Shown in pieces: positions 43,893-53,889 of a stretch of DNA of 64,000 nt (position 1 is the first letter of the stretch; every line of letters begins with the position of its first letter). Source of the DNA: Mycolicibacterium madagascariense (lineage in GTDB: Bacteria; Actinomycetota; Actinomycetes; Mycobacteriales; Mycobacteriaceae). A program made the position numbers and the translations under genes. The stretch lies in contig NZ_AP022610.1 in assembly GCF_010729665.1 (NCBI RefSeq), forward strand, positions 4,278,001 through 4,342,000. Direction: 5' to 3'. A model generated the notes under the pieces. That model did not search any database. It was not told the origin of the DNA and saw nothing but the letters and a program-made list of their open reading frames with translations.

Positions 43893-45464
43893 ATGAGCAC
43901 GTGGGGAACCGAGGTCCGCGAGGGCAGCTATGGCGGCCATGCCGGACTCGTCTACGACCGCGGTCCGTCGACGTTCGAGGACCTGATGGCGGGCACCGAG
44001 GTGTGGACCGACCGCACGTTCCTCGTCCACGGCGACCGGCGCATCTCCTTCGCCGCCTTCCGCATCGCCGCGCACGCGGCCCGGGCACGGCTGGGCGCCC
44101 TCGGCATCGAGCCCGGCGACCGGGTGATCGTCAACGGATACAACTCCCCCGAGTGGGTGGTGGCGCTGTGGGCGCTGTGGCTCGCGGGCGCGGTGCCCGT
44201 ACTGGCCAACCGCTGGTGGAGCGGTGCCGAACTCGACCACGCCGTCGAACTCCTCGCGCCCCGGCACGTGCTGACCGACGTCGACCTCGCCACCGCGGTG
44301 CCGACCAGCCCACTCGGCGACCTGCGCGCGGCGTTCGAGGGTCCCGCCACGGAGCCGTCGCCCGCCGTCGCCACCGACCCCGACGCCGGGGCCCTGATCC
44401 TGTTCACCTCCGGCAGTTCGGGCATGCCGAAGGCCGTCGAGCTGTCCCGGCGTTCGGTGATCTGCAACCAGCACGACATCATGGGCCGCACCGGGCGGTT
44501 CCCCCATCTGCTCGACGACGACTCGGCGCAAGTGGTCAGCCTCGCGACGACCCCGATGTTCCACGTCGGCGGGCTCTCCAGCCTGCTCACGCACTTCCTC
44601 ACCGGCGGGAAGATCGTGCTGACCGAGGGACGCTTCGACGCGGGCCAGATCCTTTCGATCATCGAACGCGAGCGCATCCAGATCTGGGGTGCCGTGCCCA
44701 CGATGGCGATCCGCATCCTCGAGCACCCCGACTTCGACGCCTACGACCTGTCCAGCCTGAAGTCCTGGCCGCTGGGCGGCGCGCCCGTCACCTCGGCGTT
44801 GCTCGACCGCATCAGGGCGAAGCTGCCCCGGCTGCGCGAGCGCGGCCTCAGCAACACCTGGGGCATGACCGAGGCCGGCGGGTTCCTCACCGTCGCCGAC
44901 GCCGGCGACCTGGCCCGGCACCCCGGCAGCGTCGGCAGGCCCTACCCCGTGGTCGAGATCCGCATCGCCGATCCGGACGCCGACGGCATCGGCGAGGTGC
45001 TGGCCCGCTCGCCGACGGTGATGAACGGCTACGTGGGCGTCGATCCCGCGGTCAACGCCGAGACCGTCGACGCCGACGGGTGGCTGCACTCCGGGGATCT
45101 CGGCCACCTCACCGAGGACGGCTACCTGTTCATCGACGGCCGCAGCAAGGACGTCGTGATCCGCGGCGGGGAGAACATCGCCTGCCCGCACGTGGAGGCG
45201 GCGATCGCCACGCATCCGGCGGTCGTCGAGGTGGCCGCGCTGGGCCTCCCGCACCCCGACCTCGGCGAGGAACTGGTGGCCGTCGTGGTCCACCGGGCCG
45301 ACGCCGCGCCGCCGACACCCGATCAGCTGACCGAGCACGTGACGGGCACGCTGTCCTACTTCGCGATCCCCACCCGGTGGGAGATTCGCCCGCAGCCGCT
45401 GCCGACGCTGGCCGGTGAGAAGGTCGACAAGAAGTCGCTGGCCGCGCGGTTCCCGGTCGTCTGA
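43893..45464 (+). CDS. acyl-CoA synthetase (AMP-binding enzyme)
   Basis: This 523-aa ANL-superfamily ligase activates a carboxylate with ATP and CoA. Motifs: A3/P-loop ALILFTSGSSGMPKAVELS (about 165-183), A5 SNTWGMTEAGGF, A7 WLHSGDLGHLTEDGYLFIDG, A8 GRSKDVVIRGGENIACPHVE, and A10 Lys in LAGEKVDKKSLA. ATG 43893 (MSTWGTEVREG) was used. Probably fatty or aromatic acid. It ends just before the copper operon and is otherwise isolated from lipid genes. Confidence 0.9.
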   Translation: MSTWGTEVREGSYGGHAGLVYDRGPSTFEDLMAGTEVWTDRTFLVHGDRRISFAAFRIAAHAARARLGALGIEPGDRVIVNGYNSPEWVVALWALWLAGAVPVLANRWWSGAELDHAVELLAPRHVLTDVDLATAVPTSPLGDLRAAFEGPATEPSPAVATDPDAGALILFTSGSSGMPKAVELSRRSVICNQHDIMGRTGRFPHLLDDDSAQVVSLATTPMFHVGGLSSLLTHFLTGGKIVLTEGRFDAGQILSIIERERIQIWGAVPTMAIRILEHPDFDAYDLSSLKSWPLGGAPVTSALLDRIRAKLPRLRERGLSNTWGMTEAGGFLTVADAGDLARHPGSVGRPYPVVEIRIADPDADGIGEVLARSPTVMNGYVGVDPAVNAETVDADGWLHSGDLGHLTEDGYLFIDGRSKDVVIRGGENIACPHVEAAIATHPAVVEVAALGLPHPDLGEELVAVVVHRADAAPPTPDQLTEHVTGTLSYFAIPTRWEIRPQPLPTLAGEKVDKKSLAARFPVV

Positions 45465-45475
45465 GAAAGCCGACC

Positions 45476-45496
45476 TACCCATACCCCCTATGGGTA
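45476..45496. promoter_or_regulatory. CsoR/RicR-type copper operator with overlapping promoter
   Basis: TACCCATA (45476-45483) and TATGGGTA (45489-45496) are perfect 8-bp inverted repeats around CCCCC, matching the TACCC-N-GGGTA type recognised by CsoR/RicR copper repressors. A -10-like TATAGT (45497-45502) overlaps its right edge, so repressor binding would block RNA polymerase. The ATG of copZ is only 7 bp past that -10, pointing to a leaderless mRNA; no ribosome-binding site is present. Confidence 0.85.
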
Positions 45497-45508
45497 TATA
45501 GTGGTGTC

Positions 45509-45712
45509 ATGAGCATGGTGCTGGAAGTTCGTGGCATGAGCTGCGCACACTGCGTCGCGGCGATCACGTCCGCCGTGTCGCCGCTGCCCGGCGTGACGGG
45601 CGTCGACGTGGCGCTGGAGGCGGGCACGGTCCGCGTCGACGGCACGCCCGACGCGACTGCCGTCGCCGCGGCGATCGAGGACGCGGGGTACGACGTCACG
45701 CCCCCGGCATGA
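45509..45712 (+). CDS. copZ: copper chaperone CopZ-like heavy-metal-associated protein
   Basis: This 67-aa protein is a single HMA domain (ferredoxin-like beta-alpha-beta-beta-alpha-beta) with metal site GMSCAHCV (Cys12/Cys15). It carries Cu(I) to the P-type ATPase encoded immediately after it, with which it overlaps 4 bp (ATGA). The upstream CsoR/RicR-type operator indicates copper-induced expression. Confidence 0.93.
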   Translation: MSMVLEVRGMSCAHCVAAITSAVSPLPGVTGVDVALEAGTVRVDGTPDATAVAAAIEDAGYDVTPPA

Positions 45713-47835
45713 GCACCGTCACCCTCGACCTCGACGGGATGACGTGCGCGTCGTGCGCGGCGCGCATCGAGAAGCGGCTCAACCGGATCGACGGCGTGCA
45801 CGCCACGGTCAACTTCGCGACCGAACAGGCGTCGGTCGACTGTCCCGACGGCGTCACGGCCGACCAGCTGGTCGCGGCCGTCGAGGCCACCGGCTACGCC
45901 GCAACCGTGCAGACCCCCGCCCACGAGAGCCGCCCCGAACCCACCGACCGCTACCTGCGCCGGCTGGTGACGAGCGTCGTGCTCGGCGTGCCGGTGCTCG
46001 CCCTGTCGATGGTGCCGGCCTGGCAGTTCACCGGCTGGCAGTGGCTGGCCCTGGCGCTGACGACGCCCGTCGTGGCCTGGGGCGCCTGGCCGTTCCACCG
46101 TGCGGCGGTCGCGAATCTGCGCCACGGCGCCGCGACCATGGACACGCTGGTGTCGGTCGGCGTGCTGGCCGCCTACCTGTTCTCGGCCTACCGCGTGATC
46201 GCCGGCGGGTCGGCCCACGAGCTGTACCTCGAGGTGGCCGCGGTCGTCACGACCTTCATCCTCGCGGGTCGCTACTTCGAGGCGCGGGCCAAGCGGCGCT
46301 CCGGCGCCGCGCTGCGGGCCCTGCTCGATCTGGGCGCCAAGGACGTCGCGGTCGTGCGCGACGGCGTCGAGGTGCGCATCCCGATCGCCGAACTCGCGGT
46401 CGGCGACGTCTTCGTCGTGCGACCCGGTGAGAAGATCGCCACCGACGGCGTCGTGGTCGCCGGCGCATCGGCGGTGGACGCCTCGCTGCTGACCGGCGAG
46501 TCGGTCCCGGTCGACGTCGGCGAGGGCGACGAGGTGGCCGGTGCGACGGTGAATGCCGGTGGCGTGCTGCGCATTCGGGCCACGCGCGTGGGCGCCGACA
46601 CCCAACTCGCGCAGATCGCGCGGCTCGTCGAGACCGCGCAGAGCGGCAAGGCCGACGTCCAGCGACTCGCCGACCGGGTGTCGGCGGTGTTCGTGCCGGT
46701 GGTGATCGGGCTCGCCGCGCTGACGTTCGTCGGCTGGTGGGTGGCCGACGGCTCGGTCGCCAGGGCACTCGTCGCCGCCGTCGCCGTGCTCATCATCGCC
46801 TGCCCCTGCGCGCTGGGTCTCGCGACGCCGACCGCGCTCCTGGTGGGCACCGGTCGCGGCGCGCAGCTGGGCATCCTCATCAAGGGCCCGCAGGTGCTCG
46901 AGTCGACCAGACGCGTCGACACCATCGTGCTCGACAAGACCGGCACCGTCACCACCGGTCGCGCCAGCGTGGTCGCCGTTCACGGCGATGACGAAACGCT
47001 CGGTCTCGCAGGCGCTCTCGAGACCGAGTCCGAACATCCGATCGCGCGGGCCATCGCGGCGCACGCCGGCGCCTGCGGCCCGCTGCCGCCCGTCACCGGG
47101 TTCGTCAACGACGGCGGCAACGGCGTGCGGGGCACCGTCGACGGCCGCGCGGTGGCGGTCGGGCGCCTGGCGTGGCTGCCCGGGGCGCCACCGTCGGCGG
47201 AGCTGCGCACCACTGCCGAACATGCCGAAGCCCGCGGCCAGACACCGGTCTGGGTGTCGGTCGACGGCGTGACCCGCGCGGTCATCGTCGTCGCCGACAC
47301 CGTGAAGGACACTGCGGCACAGGCGATCACCGAGATGCGGGGCCTCGGGCTCGCGCCGATCCTGCTGACCGGTGACAACGAGCGGGCCGCCCGCTCGGTC
47401 GCTCAGCGCGTCGGGATCGAGACGGTCATCGCCGGGGTGCTCCCCGCCGACAAGGTCGACCACGTCAGGCGCTTGCAGTCCGAGGGCAGGGTGGTGGCCA
47501 TGGTCGGCGACGGCGTGAACGACGCGGCCGCCCTGGCCCAGGCCGACCTGGGGTTGGCGATGGGCACGGGCACCGACGTCGCGATCGAGGCGTCCGACCT
47601 CACGCTGGTCACCGGCGATCTGCGCGCCGCGGGTGACGCGATCCGGCTGTCCCGGGCCACGCTGCGAACCATCAGGGGCAACCTGTTCTGGGCGTTCGCC
47701 TACAACGTCGCGGCGATCCCACTGGCCGCACTCGGCCTGCTGAACCCGATGATCGCCGGTGCCGCAATGGCTTTCAGCTCGGTGTTCGTGGTGAGCAACA
47801 GCCTGCGCCTGCGCCGTTTCGCGCCCTCGCGCTAG
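45709..47835 (+). CDS. Cu(I)-exporting P1B-type ATPase (CopA/CtpV-like)
   Basis: This 708-aa pump has one N-terminal HMA domain ([15 protein letters not shown]), eight predicted TM helices, the CPC metal site [19 protein letters not shown], the phosphorylation site [12 protein letters not shown], the SEHPIA nucleotide-binding His-Pro motif and the hinge [19 protein letters not shown] plus HMA indicates Cu(I)/Ag(I) export. It is coupled to copZ and ends 4 bp into the convergent cyclase gene. Confidence 0.95.
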   Translation: MSTVTLDLDGMTCASCAARIEKRLNRIDGVHATVNFATEQASVDCPDGVTADQLVAAVEATGYAATVQTPAHESRPEPTDRYLRRLVTSVVLGVPVLALSMVPAWQFTGWQWLALALTTPVVAWGAWPFHRAAVANLRHGAATMDTLVSVGVLAAYLFSAYRVIAGGSAHELYLEVAAVVTTFILAGRYFEARAKRRSGAALRALLDLGAKDVAVVRDGVEVRIPIAELAVGDVFVVRPGEKIATDGVVVAGASAVDASLLTGESVPVDVGEGDEVAGATVNAGGVLRIRATRVGADTQLAQIARLVETAQSGKADVQRLADRVSAVFVPVVIGLAALTFVGWWVADGSVARALVAAVAVLIIACPCALGLATPTALLVGTGRGAQLGILIKGPQVLESTRRVDTIVLDKTGTVTTGRASVVAVHGDDETLGLAGALETESEHPIARAIAAHAGACGPLPPVTGFVNDGGNGVRGTVDGRAVAVGRLAWLPGAPPSAELRTTAEHAEARGQTPVWVSVDGVTRAVIVVADTVKDTAAQAITEMRGLGLAPILLTGDNERAARSVAQRVGIETVIAGVLPADKVDHVRRLQSEGRVVAMVGDGVNDAAALAQADLGLAMGTGTDVAIEASDLTLVTGDLRAAGDAIRLSRATLRTIRGNLFWAFAYNVAAIPLAALGLLNPMIAGAAMAFSSVFVVSNSLRLRRFAPSR

Positions 47836-48950
47836 GTGGGCTCCGCGCGGCGGGCCCGGAACAGCTTGACCTCGTCCTTGATGCCCTTGAGCCGCTTGGC
47901 CCCCGCGAACGACCACGCGAAGCGCTCGTCGTCGCCGATGGCGTCATGCGTCGCCTCGGCCACCAGGATCGCGCCGGGCCGCGCGGAGCCCGTCACCCGG
48001 CTGGCGAGATTCACCGGGTTGCCGAACCAGTCCCCAGCCCGGCTGACCGCGAGCCCCGAGGCGATGCCCGTGCGCAGCCGCGGGAAGCCCTCGATGCCCT
48101 CGGTCGCCTCGACCAGCTCGAGCATCGCCTCCAGCATCGCGACGGGATCGGTGCTGACGAGCATCACCTCGTCGCCGATGCTCTTGACGTAGCGCACCGG
48201 CGGGCTCGCCACCCGGTGGGCCAGATCCGTGAGCTGGTGCGCCAGCTTCTCGAGATCCTCGGGCGGGACCGCCTCGCCGAGTCTGGTGAACCCGACGAGG
48301 TCGGCGAACGCAATCGTCACCTCGCGGGCACCGGGCAGCGACAGGCCCTCGGCGCGCTCGGTGGCGGTGACCGCCTCGGTCTCCATCTGGTGCAGCAGCT
48401 GCACGCGCAGCAGGTCGGTGATCATCGGGCCGAGCAGGGGTGCAGCCGAACCGAGCAGCGTCTCCGTGCGCTGGGCGATGTCCAGTTCGGTCGACCCCGG
48501 CTCCATCGTCGCGGCCAGTGCCGTGTAGCGCATGACCTCGGTGGCCCTGGTCAGCCCCTCGGCGAGCACCTGGACGACGAGCACGATCTGGTCGGGCGTG
48601 AAGCCGAGATCGAGGAACTTCTTGGCATAGGCCGCGGCCTCGCCGTCGGTCTTGAGGTAGACCTTGGCGTCCGGATCGTCCACCCGCGGAAGCCCGCTGG
48701 CGCGTTGCACCCGCTCCAGGACGTCGAGTTCGAGCCCGGTCTGCTCGCTGATCTGCCGGGCCGACAGGTACTCCCCGTCCTCGCCGAAGAAGCGGCGCGA
48801 CGCCAGCAGCATCGGCTGCACCGAGTTCCTGATGTCGTCGACGGTGAAGCCCCGCTCCATCAACCACGGAATCAGTTCGGCGCGTTGCGCCCTGGCCTCG
48901 CCCTCGAGTCCGTCGAGCAGACCCGTCGCCTCGATGTCCACGTCTCCCAC
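47832..48950 (-). CDS. class III adenylate cyclase, Rv1264-like (pH-sensing type)
   Basis: This 372-aa protein joins an N-terminal regulatory domain (about 1-200; [43 protein letters not shown]-like region) to a C-terminal cyclase domain. Catalytic elements are the first metal Asp in [16 protein letters not shown], the Lys and second Asp in [14 protein letters not shown], and the transition-state Asn/Arg in [12 protein letters not shown]. All key residues appear present. In Rv1264 the N-terminal domain inhibits activity except at acid pH; the same is inferred here. GTG 48950 is used; GTG 48941 is an alternative. Confidence 0.92.
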   Translation of the reverse strand: MGDVDIEATGLLDGLEGEARAQRAELIPWLMERGFTVDDIRNSVQPMLLASRRFFGEDGEYLSARQISEQTGLELDVLERVQRASGLPRVDDPDAKVYLKTDGEAAAYAKKFLDLGFTPDQIVLVVQVLAEGLTRATEVMRYTALAATMEPGSTELDIAQRTETLLGSAAPLLGPMITDLLRVQLLHQMETEAVTATERAEGLSLPGAREVTIAFADLVGFTRLGEAVPPEDLEKLAHQLTDLAHRVASPPVRYVKSIGDEVMLVSTDPVAMLEAMLELVEATEGIEGFPRLRTGIASGLAVSRAGDWFGNPVNLASRVTGSARPGAILVAEATHDAIGDDERFAWSFAGAKRLKGIKDEVKLFRARRAEPT

Positions 48951-49007
48951 CGGGTCAAGGTAACCGACGGTCGAGGAGGAGGGGCCCGCGATGCCCGACC
49001 CAGGTCG

Positions 49008-49069
49008 CGCGAGCAGCCGCACACCTGCCCGACACGCCGACGCTGCGAGCACCTTTGCGGCTGCTGGCG
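49008..49069. terminator. palindromic intergenic repeat (GAGCAG family), copy A
   Basis: Arms CGCGAGCAGCCGCA (49008-49021) and TGCGGCTGCTGGCG (49056-49069) pair at 13 of 14 positions. It starts 9 bp after the amidase stop (minus strand). The body shares ACCTGCCCGACACGCCG with copies at 59116-59194 and 63410-63467. Confidence 0.7.
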
Positions 49070-49078
49070 GGATGGACG

Positions 49079-50458
49079 TCAGCTCAGCGGGGGCCTGCGC
49101 CCGGCCCAGGGCCGCGCCGTCTCCAGCTGCGTCCCGAGGGACAGCAGCGTCGCCTCGTCGAACGGCCTGCCCACCAACTGAATCGACGTCGGCACGCCGG
49201 CCCCGTCGAGACCCCACGGCACCACCGCGGCGGGCTGACCCGTCACGTTGAACATCGCCTGGAACGGCACCCTGGCCGCGACCAGGGCCAGCGTCGACAC
49301 CGCACCGCGGCGCTGATACGCCCCGATGCGCGACGGTCCGGTGGCCGTCCCCGGGGTGACGACGACGTCGACGTCGTCGAAGATCTCGGTGACGCGGGCG
49401 GTCACGTCGGCCTCCGCGGCGCGGATCGCGGCCGACCGTCGCTCGGAGACGAGACCGCCGATCCTGGCGAACGTCCGCGTCCGTCGGTCGAGGCGCTCGG
49501 GCCGCGGGAGTGCCGCAGCCGCGTCGTGCACACCGCGGAAGTAACGCGGAAGTGCTTGTGCGAAGACGGCATTCGCCGGATAGTCCGGATCGCGCTCGAC
49601 CACCTCGTGCCCCAGTTCCCGCAGCAGCGCGCCCGCCTCGGCGACCGCCGCCCGCTGCGCGCGGCCCACCCGTGCCGTCAGCAGCGGCGGCACCGCGGTG
49701 CTCAACGCAATGCGCAGTCGGCCGGGCTCGCGCCGCGCCGCCTCGACGAACCCGCCCTCGCTCGCCGTGACGTCGAGGAACAGCGCGGCGTCCTCGACGG
49801 TCCTGGCTAGCGGGCCATACACGCTCAACCCACCCCAGGCGCCGTCGTGCGGCGCCAATGGCACCCGGTCGCGCTGCGGCTTGAGACCGAACAGCCCGCT
49901 CCACGTCGCCGGGATGCGGATCGAGCCCATGCCGTCGGAGCCCAGCGCGAGCGCCGCCAGCCCCGCGGCCAGCGCCGCCGCACTGCCGCCGCTGCTGCCA
50001 CCCGGGGTGAGGTCGGGGTTCCACGGGTTGCGGGTGGCTCCGAAGGTCAGGGTCTCGGTGAACGGCCAGACCATCAGCTCGGGCACGCACGTCTTGCCGA
50101 GGATCACCGCACCCGCATCGCGCAGCCGCCGCACGACCTCGGAGTCCTGGGTCGGCGCGGGACCGTAGGCGCTGCTGCCGAACGTCGTGACCTCGCCGGC
50201 GACGTCGACGTCGTCCTTGACCGCCACGGGGACGCCGAGCAGCGGCGACCGCTCCCCCGCGTCGAGCCGGTCCTGCGCGGCCGCTGCCTCCCGGCGGGCC
50301 GAATCGACGAGAACGACGCGGTAGGAACGTAATTCGCGGTCGAACCGGGCGATCCGATCGAGGTAGACGTCGAGCAGAGCGGGTGCGGTGATGGCGCCGG
50401 CGGCCAGCAGGCGGGCCTGTTCGGCCGCTCCGGTGAAGGCGAGTTCGCGAGGGTCCAT
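49079..50458 (-). CDS. amiB2: amidase AmiB2-like (amidase-signature family)
   Basis: This 459-aa amidase has the Ser-cisSer-Lys triad: Lys in GVPVAVKDDVDVAG, Ser in TPGGSSGGSAAALAAG and nucleophilic Ser in LGSDGMGSIRIPATWSGLFG. It hydrolyses a carboxamide; the substrate is unknown. By length and position between the cyclase and HIT genes it matches M. tuberculosis Rv1263. Cytosolic. A palindrome separates it from the cyclase gene downstream. Confidence 0.9.
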   Translation of the reverse strand: MDPRELAFTGAAEQARLLAAGAITAPALLDVYLDRIARFDRELRSYRVVLVDSARREAAAAQDRLDAGERSPLLGVPVAVKDDVDVAGEVTTFGSSAYGPAPTQDSEVVRRLRDAGAVILGKTCVPELMVWPFTETLTFGATRNPWNPDLTPGGSSGGSAAALAAGLAALALGSDGMGSIRIPATWSGLFGLKPQRDRVPLAPHDGAWGGLSVYGPLARTVEDAALFLDVTASEGGFVEAARREPGRLRIALSTAVPPLLTARVGRAQRAAVAEAGALLRELGHEVVERDPDYPANAVFAQALPRYFRGVHDAAAALPRPERLDRRTRTFARIGGLVSERRSAAIRAAEADVTARVTEIFDDVDVVVTPGTATGPSRIGAYQRRGAVSTLALVAARVPFQAMFNVTGQPAAVVPWGLDGAGVPTSIQLVGRPFDEATLLSLGTQLETARPWAGRRPPLS

Positions 50459-50476
50459 CTGGGCCAGGTTAGTGAG

Positions 50477-51292
50477 TCAGCCGTGGCGCGTGGCGTATTC
50501 CCCGGGGGTACACCCGAGCATCGCGCGAAAGTCGTTGCTGAAGTGCGCTTGGTCATACCAGCCGAACCGGACGGCGAGATCGGCGAAGTCGACCGAGCGG
50601 TCGCTCTCGATCTCCAGCGCGGCGTGCTGGAGCCGGTAGCGGCACAGCACCCACTTGACCGGGACCCCGGCGTAGTGGCGGAACACTCGCTGCGTGGTCC
50701 TGCCACTCCACGGCGAGTGGGCCATCACCTGGGCGACGCGGTGCAGCGTCGCATCGGCACGCATGCGGTCCAGCAGCGCGGTCAGCTCCACGTAGGTGGG
50801 GTCGACGGCACCGGCGGGCGCGGCGATGGCGCGATCCAGCTGCGTCGCCGCCCCCTCCCGATCATCATCGAGAACGATTGGGTCGCACGATAATTCGTCG
50901 TCCACCCGGACGACCCGGCCGGTCAGCGAGCTGGCATCGCGACCGAACCTGGCGGTGAAGCCACCGGGACGAAACCGCGCTCCCACCACCGTGCCCCGTT
51001 GGGTCAGCGTGGTGGTGAAGACCCGCTCGACCACCCCGTGCAGCAGCGTGGCCGGCAGCGCATGACCGTGACGGTGGGTGTCCTCGCCCCACTCGTGGGT
51101 GAGGTGCAGCGCCGGGAAGGTGAGGACCGCGGTGGTGAACGGCTCGCGACCGCATCGGTTCCAGCTCACCGACCAGAAGTGCTCGACCCACGGTGCGGCG
51201 TCGTCGGAAGGCGCCCACCGGTCCAGATCGAACACCTCGGCGGTGTTGGCTCTACCGACGACACCCAGCTGTGGGCGGTCCTTCGCATCCAC
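50477..51292 (-). CDS. AraC-family transcriptional regulator
   Basis: This 271-aa regulator has an N-terminal cupin-like effector domain (WVEHFWSVSWN; VVGARFRPGGFTARFG) and a C-terminal double helix-turn-helix: TLHRVAQVMAHSPWSGRTTQRVFRHYAG and VDFADLAVRFGWYDQAHFSNDFRAMLG. GTG 51292 was chosen. It is divergent from the VOC gene 150 bp away, its most likely target, and ends 18 bp before the amidase start. Confidence 0.9.
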   Translation of the reverse strand: MDAKDRPQLGVVGRANTAEVFDLDRWAPSDDAAPWVEHFWSVSWNRCGREPFTTAVLTFPALHLTHEWGEDTHRHGHALPATLLHGVVERVFTTTLTQRGTVVGARFRPGGFTARFGRDASSLTGRVVRVDDELSCDPIVLDDDREGAATQLDRAIAAPAGAVDPTYVELTALLDRMRADATLHRVAQVMAHSPWSGRTTQRVFRHYAGVPVKWVLCRYRLQHAALEIESDRSVDFADLAVRFGWYDQAHFSNDFRAMLGCTPGEYATRHG

Positions 51293-51443
51293 CCGTGGAG
51301 CCTACGTCGCCGCGTAGTGGACCAGCCGTTCGCTGGTCGTCCAGAGGTCGAGTGCCTTGTCGGTGTCGTAGGAGTCGAGTGACGACCTGACGTGGCGCGT
51401 TCTTCCAAGCCCCGCCACCTCGCAGCCGAGCAGGGTGGGTGGC

Positions 51444-51911
51444 ATGACCGTGAACGCAATCCCACCGGGCTACACCAGCCTGACCCCGTTCCTCGTCGTC
51501 GATGGCGCTGCCGCGGCGATCGACTTCTACACCTCGGTGTTCGGCGCGACCGTCGTCGAACGGATGGCCGGTTCCGACGGCACGATCGCCCACGCCGAGC
51601 TTGACTTCGGGACGGGTCGGCTGCAGCTGTCGGACCCCAATCCCGACTACGGGCTCGGAGCCGTCCAGCGAAGCGAGTCCGTCACCCATTCGATGGTGTT
51701 GTACTGCACCGACACCGACGCCGTGGCAGCCCGCGCCGAGCAGGCGGGCGCCACCATCAGAGAGCCCGTCACGACGTTCGTGACCGGCGACCGGTACGCC
51801 TCGATCGTCGACCCCTTCGGCCAGCGCTGGGCGGTGATGACCAGGGTCGAGGACGTCGACGCCGCGGAGCGCGAGCGCCGGCTCGCCGAGTGGGCCGAGA
51901 GCAACGTCTGA
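51444..51911 (+). CDS. VOC-family (glyoxalase/PhnB-like) protein
   Basis: This 155-aa two-repeat VOC protein has the PhnB-like start YTSLTPFLVVDGAAAAIDFY, FGATVVERM and AELDFGTGRLQLSDP, then VTHSMVLYCTD and a C-terminal YASIVDPFGQRWAVMT. Potential metal ligands are the His/Glu of HAELDF and residues near YASIVDPFG. Function unresolved; some relatives bind or detoxify small molecules. Possibly controlled by the divergent AraC gene. Confidence 0.85.
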   Translation: MTVNAIPPGYTSLTPFLVVDGAAAAIDFYTSVFGATVVERMAGSDGTIAHAELDFGTGRLQLSDPNPDYGLGAVQRSESVTHSMVLYCTDTDAVAARAEQAGATIREPVTTFVTGDRYASIVDPFGQRWAVMTRVEDVDAAERERRLAEWAESNV

Positions 51912-51932
51912 CGCGGCCGCTACGGTGACCGC

Positions 51933-52355
51933 ATGTCCTGTGTCTTCTGCGCCATCGTCGCCGGTGACGCGCCGGCGATCACCGTCTACGAGGACGACGG
52001 CTACCTCGCGATCCTCGACATCCGGCCCATCGTCCGCGGCCACGTCCTCGTCATACCCAAGGCGCACACCGTCGATCTGACGGACACCCCGCCGGACACC
52101 GTCGCGACCATGATGCGGATCGGGCAACGCGTCGCCCGGGCCGCTCGGGCCTCGGAACTGCACGCCGACGGGAACAACGTCGTCGTGAACGACGGCGAGG
52201 CGGCGTTCCAGAGCGTCTTCCACATCCACCTGCACGTGGCGCCGCGCAAGTCCGGCGACAAGCTGTCGTTCGCCAAGGGCCTGGTGGTGCGGCGCGACCC
52301 CGACCGCGAGGCGACCGCGCGCATCCTGCGCGACGCCCTGGCCGTGACAGACTGA
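51933..52355 (+). CDS. HIT-family nucleotide hydrolase (Rv1262c-like)
   Basis: This 140-aa HIT protein has the zinc-like start CVFCAIVAGDAPA, then GHVLVIPKAH and the histidine triad VFHIHLHVAPR. It hydrolyses or transfers nucleotide phosphoramidates or dinucleotides. It follows the VOC gene by 21 bp and precedes the DDN-like gene by 4 bp. Confidence 0.93.
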   Translation: MSCVFCAIVAGDAPAITVYEDDGYLAILDIRPIVRGHVLVIPKAHTVDLTDTPPDTVATMMRIGQRVARAARASELHADGNNVVVNDGEAAFQSVFHIHLHVAPRKSGDKLSFAKGLVVRRDPDREATARILRDALAVTD

Positions 52356-52359
52356 CGCC

Positions 52360-52806
52360 ATGAGCGGCGTACCCGTGTGGGAGAAGTACATCGGCATCCC
52401 CCTGCTGGGTGTGCACGACACGATCTACCGGAAGACCAACGGCCGCATCGGACACCGCATCCCCGGTGCGCCGCCCAGCCTGCTGCTGCACACCGTCGGC
52501 GCCAAGACCGGGCTGCCGCGCACCAACACGCTGAGCTACGCCCGCGACGCGGGCGCCTACCTCGTCGTCGCCTCCAACGGCGGGGACAGGAAGGCGCCGG
52601 GCTGGTACCACAACGTCAAGGCCAACCCGAAGGTCGAGATCAACGTCGGCCCGAAGCGGATGCCCGCCACCGCCAGGATCATCGGGCCCGACGACCCTGA
52701 CTACCTCCGGCTGTGGAAAGTGGTGAACGACAACAACTCTCACCGCTACGAGGCCTACCAGAAGCGCACGACGCGACCGATCCCCATCGTCGCGCTGGTC
52801 CCCTAG
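52360..52806 (+). CDS. F420-dependent DDN-like nitroreductase-family protein (Rv1261c-like)
   Basis: This 148-aa split-barrel protein has the F420-binding features of the DDN family: LLLHTVGAKTGLPRTNTLSY, YLVVASNGGDRKAPGWYHNV and NPKVEINVGPKRMPATARI. DDN itself activates the nitroimidazole pretomanid and reduces menaquinone; whether this paralogue does is unknown. Its stop overlaps the convergent LLM gene by 4 bp. Confidence 0.93.
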   Translation: MSGVPVWEKYIGIPLLGVHDTIYRKTNGRIGHRIPGAPPSLLLHTVGAKTGLPRTNTLSYARDAGAYLVVASNGGDRKAPGWYHNVKANPKVEINVGPKRMPATARIIGPDDPDYLRLWKVVNDNNSHRYEAYQKRTTRPIPIVALVP

Positions 52807-53846
52807 AACAGCTCCTTGGCCAGCAGTTGCAGCGTCTGCTCGCGGGCCGGTGCGGTGCGGGGATCGACGCCGCGGACGGCCGACCCGACGGCGTTGACCA
52901 TGACCTCGTCGACGTCGAAGCGTCGCGCGAGTGCGCGCACCTGATCGGCGGCCTCGGTCGGCGTCCCGACGATCGCCCGCTCCAGCCCCGAGGCCACGAC
53001 GGCCTGCTGCTGGGGGGTGAGGTCCAGGAGCTTGGCGTCCTCGACGAGGTCGAGCGCCCGCAGCGGCTGACCGGTCCGCAGGAACGCCATCATGTGCAGG
53101 TTGGGCAGCATCAGGTCCAGCGCCTCCTCGCGGGTGGGCGCGACCGAGGCGTTGACCGTCATGAACGTGACGGGTTCGGCGGCGAGGTCACTCGGCCGGA
53201 ACTCCGAACGGTAGGTGGCCAGCGCCTCCTCGGTCCCCTGCCCGGAGAAGTGGTGGGCGAACACGTAGGGCAACCCCTTCGCGGCGGCGAGGTGCGCCGA
53301 GTACAGCGACGAGCCCAGCAACCACACCCGCGGCTCGCCGGAGGCGTGGGGCGTGGCCTTGAGGACGTAGCGCTCGGGGCGGCCGCGGAGCGCAACCTCC
53401 ACGCCGGTGGTGCTCATGAGCGCGGCGACGTCGTCGAGGTACTGGGGGAAGTTCTCGATGTCGCTGTCGTCGCGGCCCGCAGCGCCCCGCAGCGCCATCG
53501 AGGTCACCGGGTCCGAGCCCGGCGCGCGGCCGATGCCCATGTCGATGCGGCCGGGCGCCGCCGCCTCCAGTAGGGCGAACTGCTCGGCCACCGCCAGCGG
53601 CGCGTGGTTGGGCAACATGACTCCGCCGGAGCCGAGCCGGATCTGCGCGGTCTGCGCCGCGAGGTAGGCCAGCACGACGGGAGGGCTGGTCGCCGCGACC
53701 GCGGGCATGTTGTGGTGCTCGGCCACCCAGTAGCGGGTGTAGCCGAGTTCGTCGGCGGTCTGCGCGAGGCGCACCGTCGAGGCGAGGGCGTCCGAGGTGG
53801 TTTGGTCGCTGCGGACGGGGACGAGGTCGAGAACCGAGAGTCGCAC
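52803..53846 (-). CDS. luciferase-like monooxygenase (LLM, LuxA-type group)
   Basis: This 347-aa FMN-dependent TIM-barrel enzyme contains LSVLDLVPVRSDQTTSDAL, RYWVAEHHNMPAVAATSPPV, GSGGVMLPNHAPLAVAEQF, IDMGIGRAPGSDP and FVAHHF-like AHHFSGQG, which place it in the bacterial-luciferase-related group with YhbW-like proteins. GTG 53846 was chosen. It lies downstream of udgB, separated by a palindrome. Substrate unknown. Confidence 0.88.
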   Translation of the reverse strand: MRLSVLDLVPVRSDQTTSDALASTVRLAQTADELGYTRYWVAEHHNMPAVAATSPPVVLAYLAAQTAQIRLGSGGVMLPNHAPLAVAEQFALLEAAAPGRIDMGIGRAPGSDPVTSMALRGAAGRDDSDIENFPQYLDDVAALMSTTGVEVALRGRPERYVLKATPHASGEPRVWLLGSSLYSAHLAAAKGLPYVFAHHFSGQGTEEALATYRSEFRPSDLAAEPVTFMTVNASVAPTREEALDLMLPNLHMMAFLRTGQPLRALDLVEDAKLLDLTPQQQAVVASGLERAIVGTPTEAADQVRALARRFDVDEVMVNAVGSAVRGVDPRTAPAREQTLQLLAKELF

Positions 53847-53889
53847 GTGAGATTCAACCGACGAGCCGCCGCGAACGTTCCCCACGGCC

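Noticed and set aside
48951..50090. A large N-terminal extension of the adenylate cyclase.
   Set aside because: It reads through the amidase gene in another frame; the Rv1264-like start is at about 48950.
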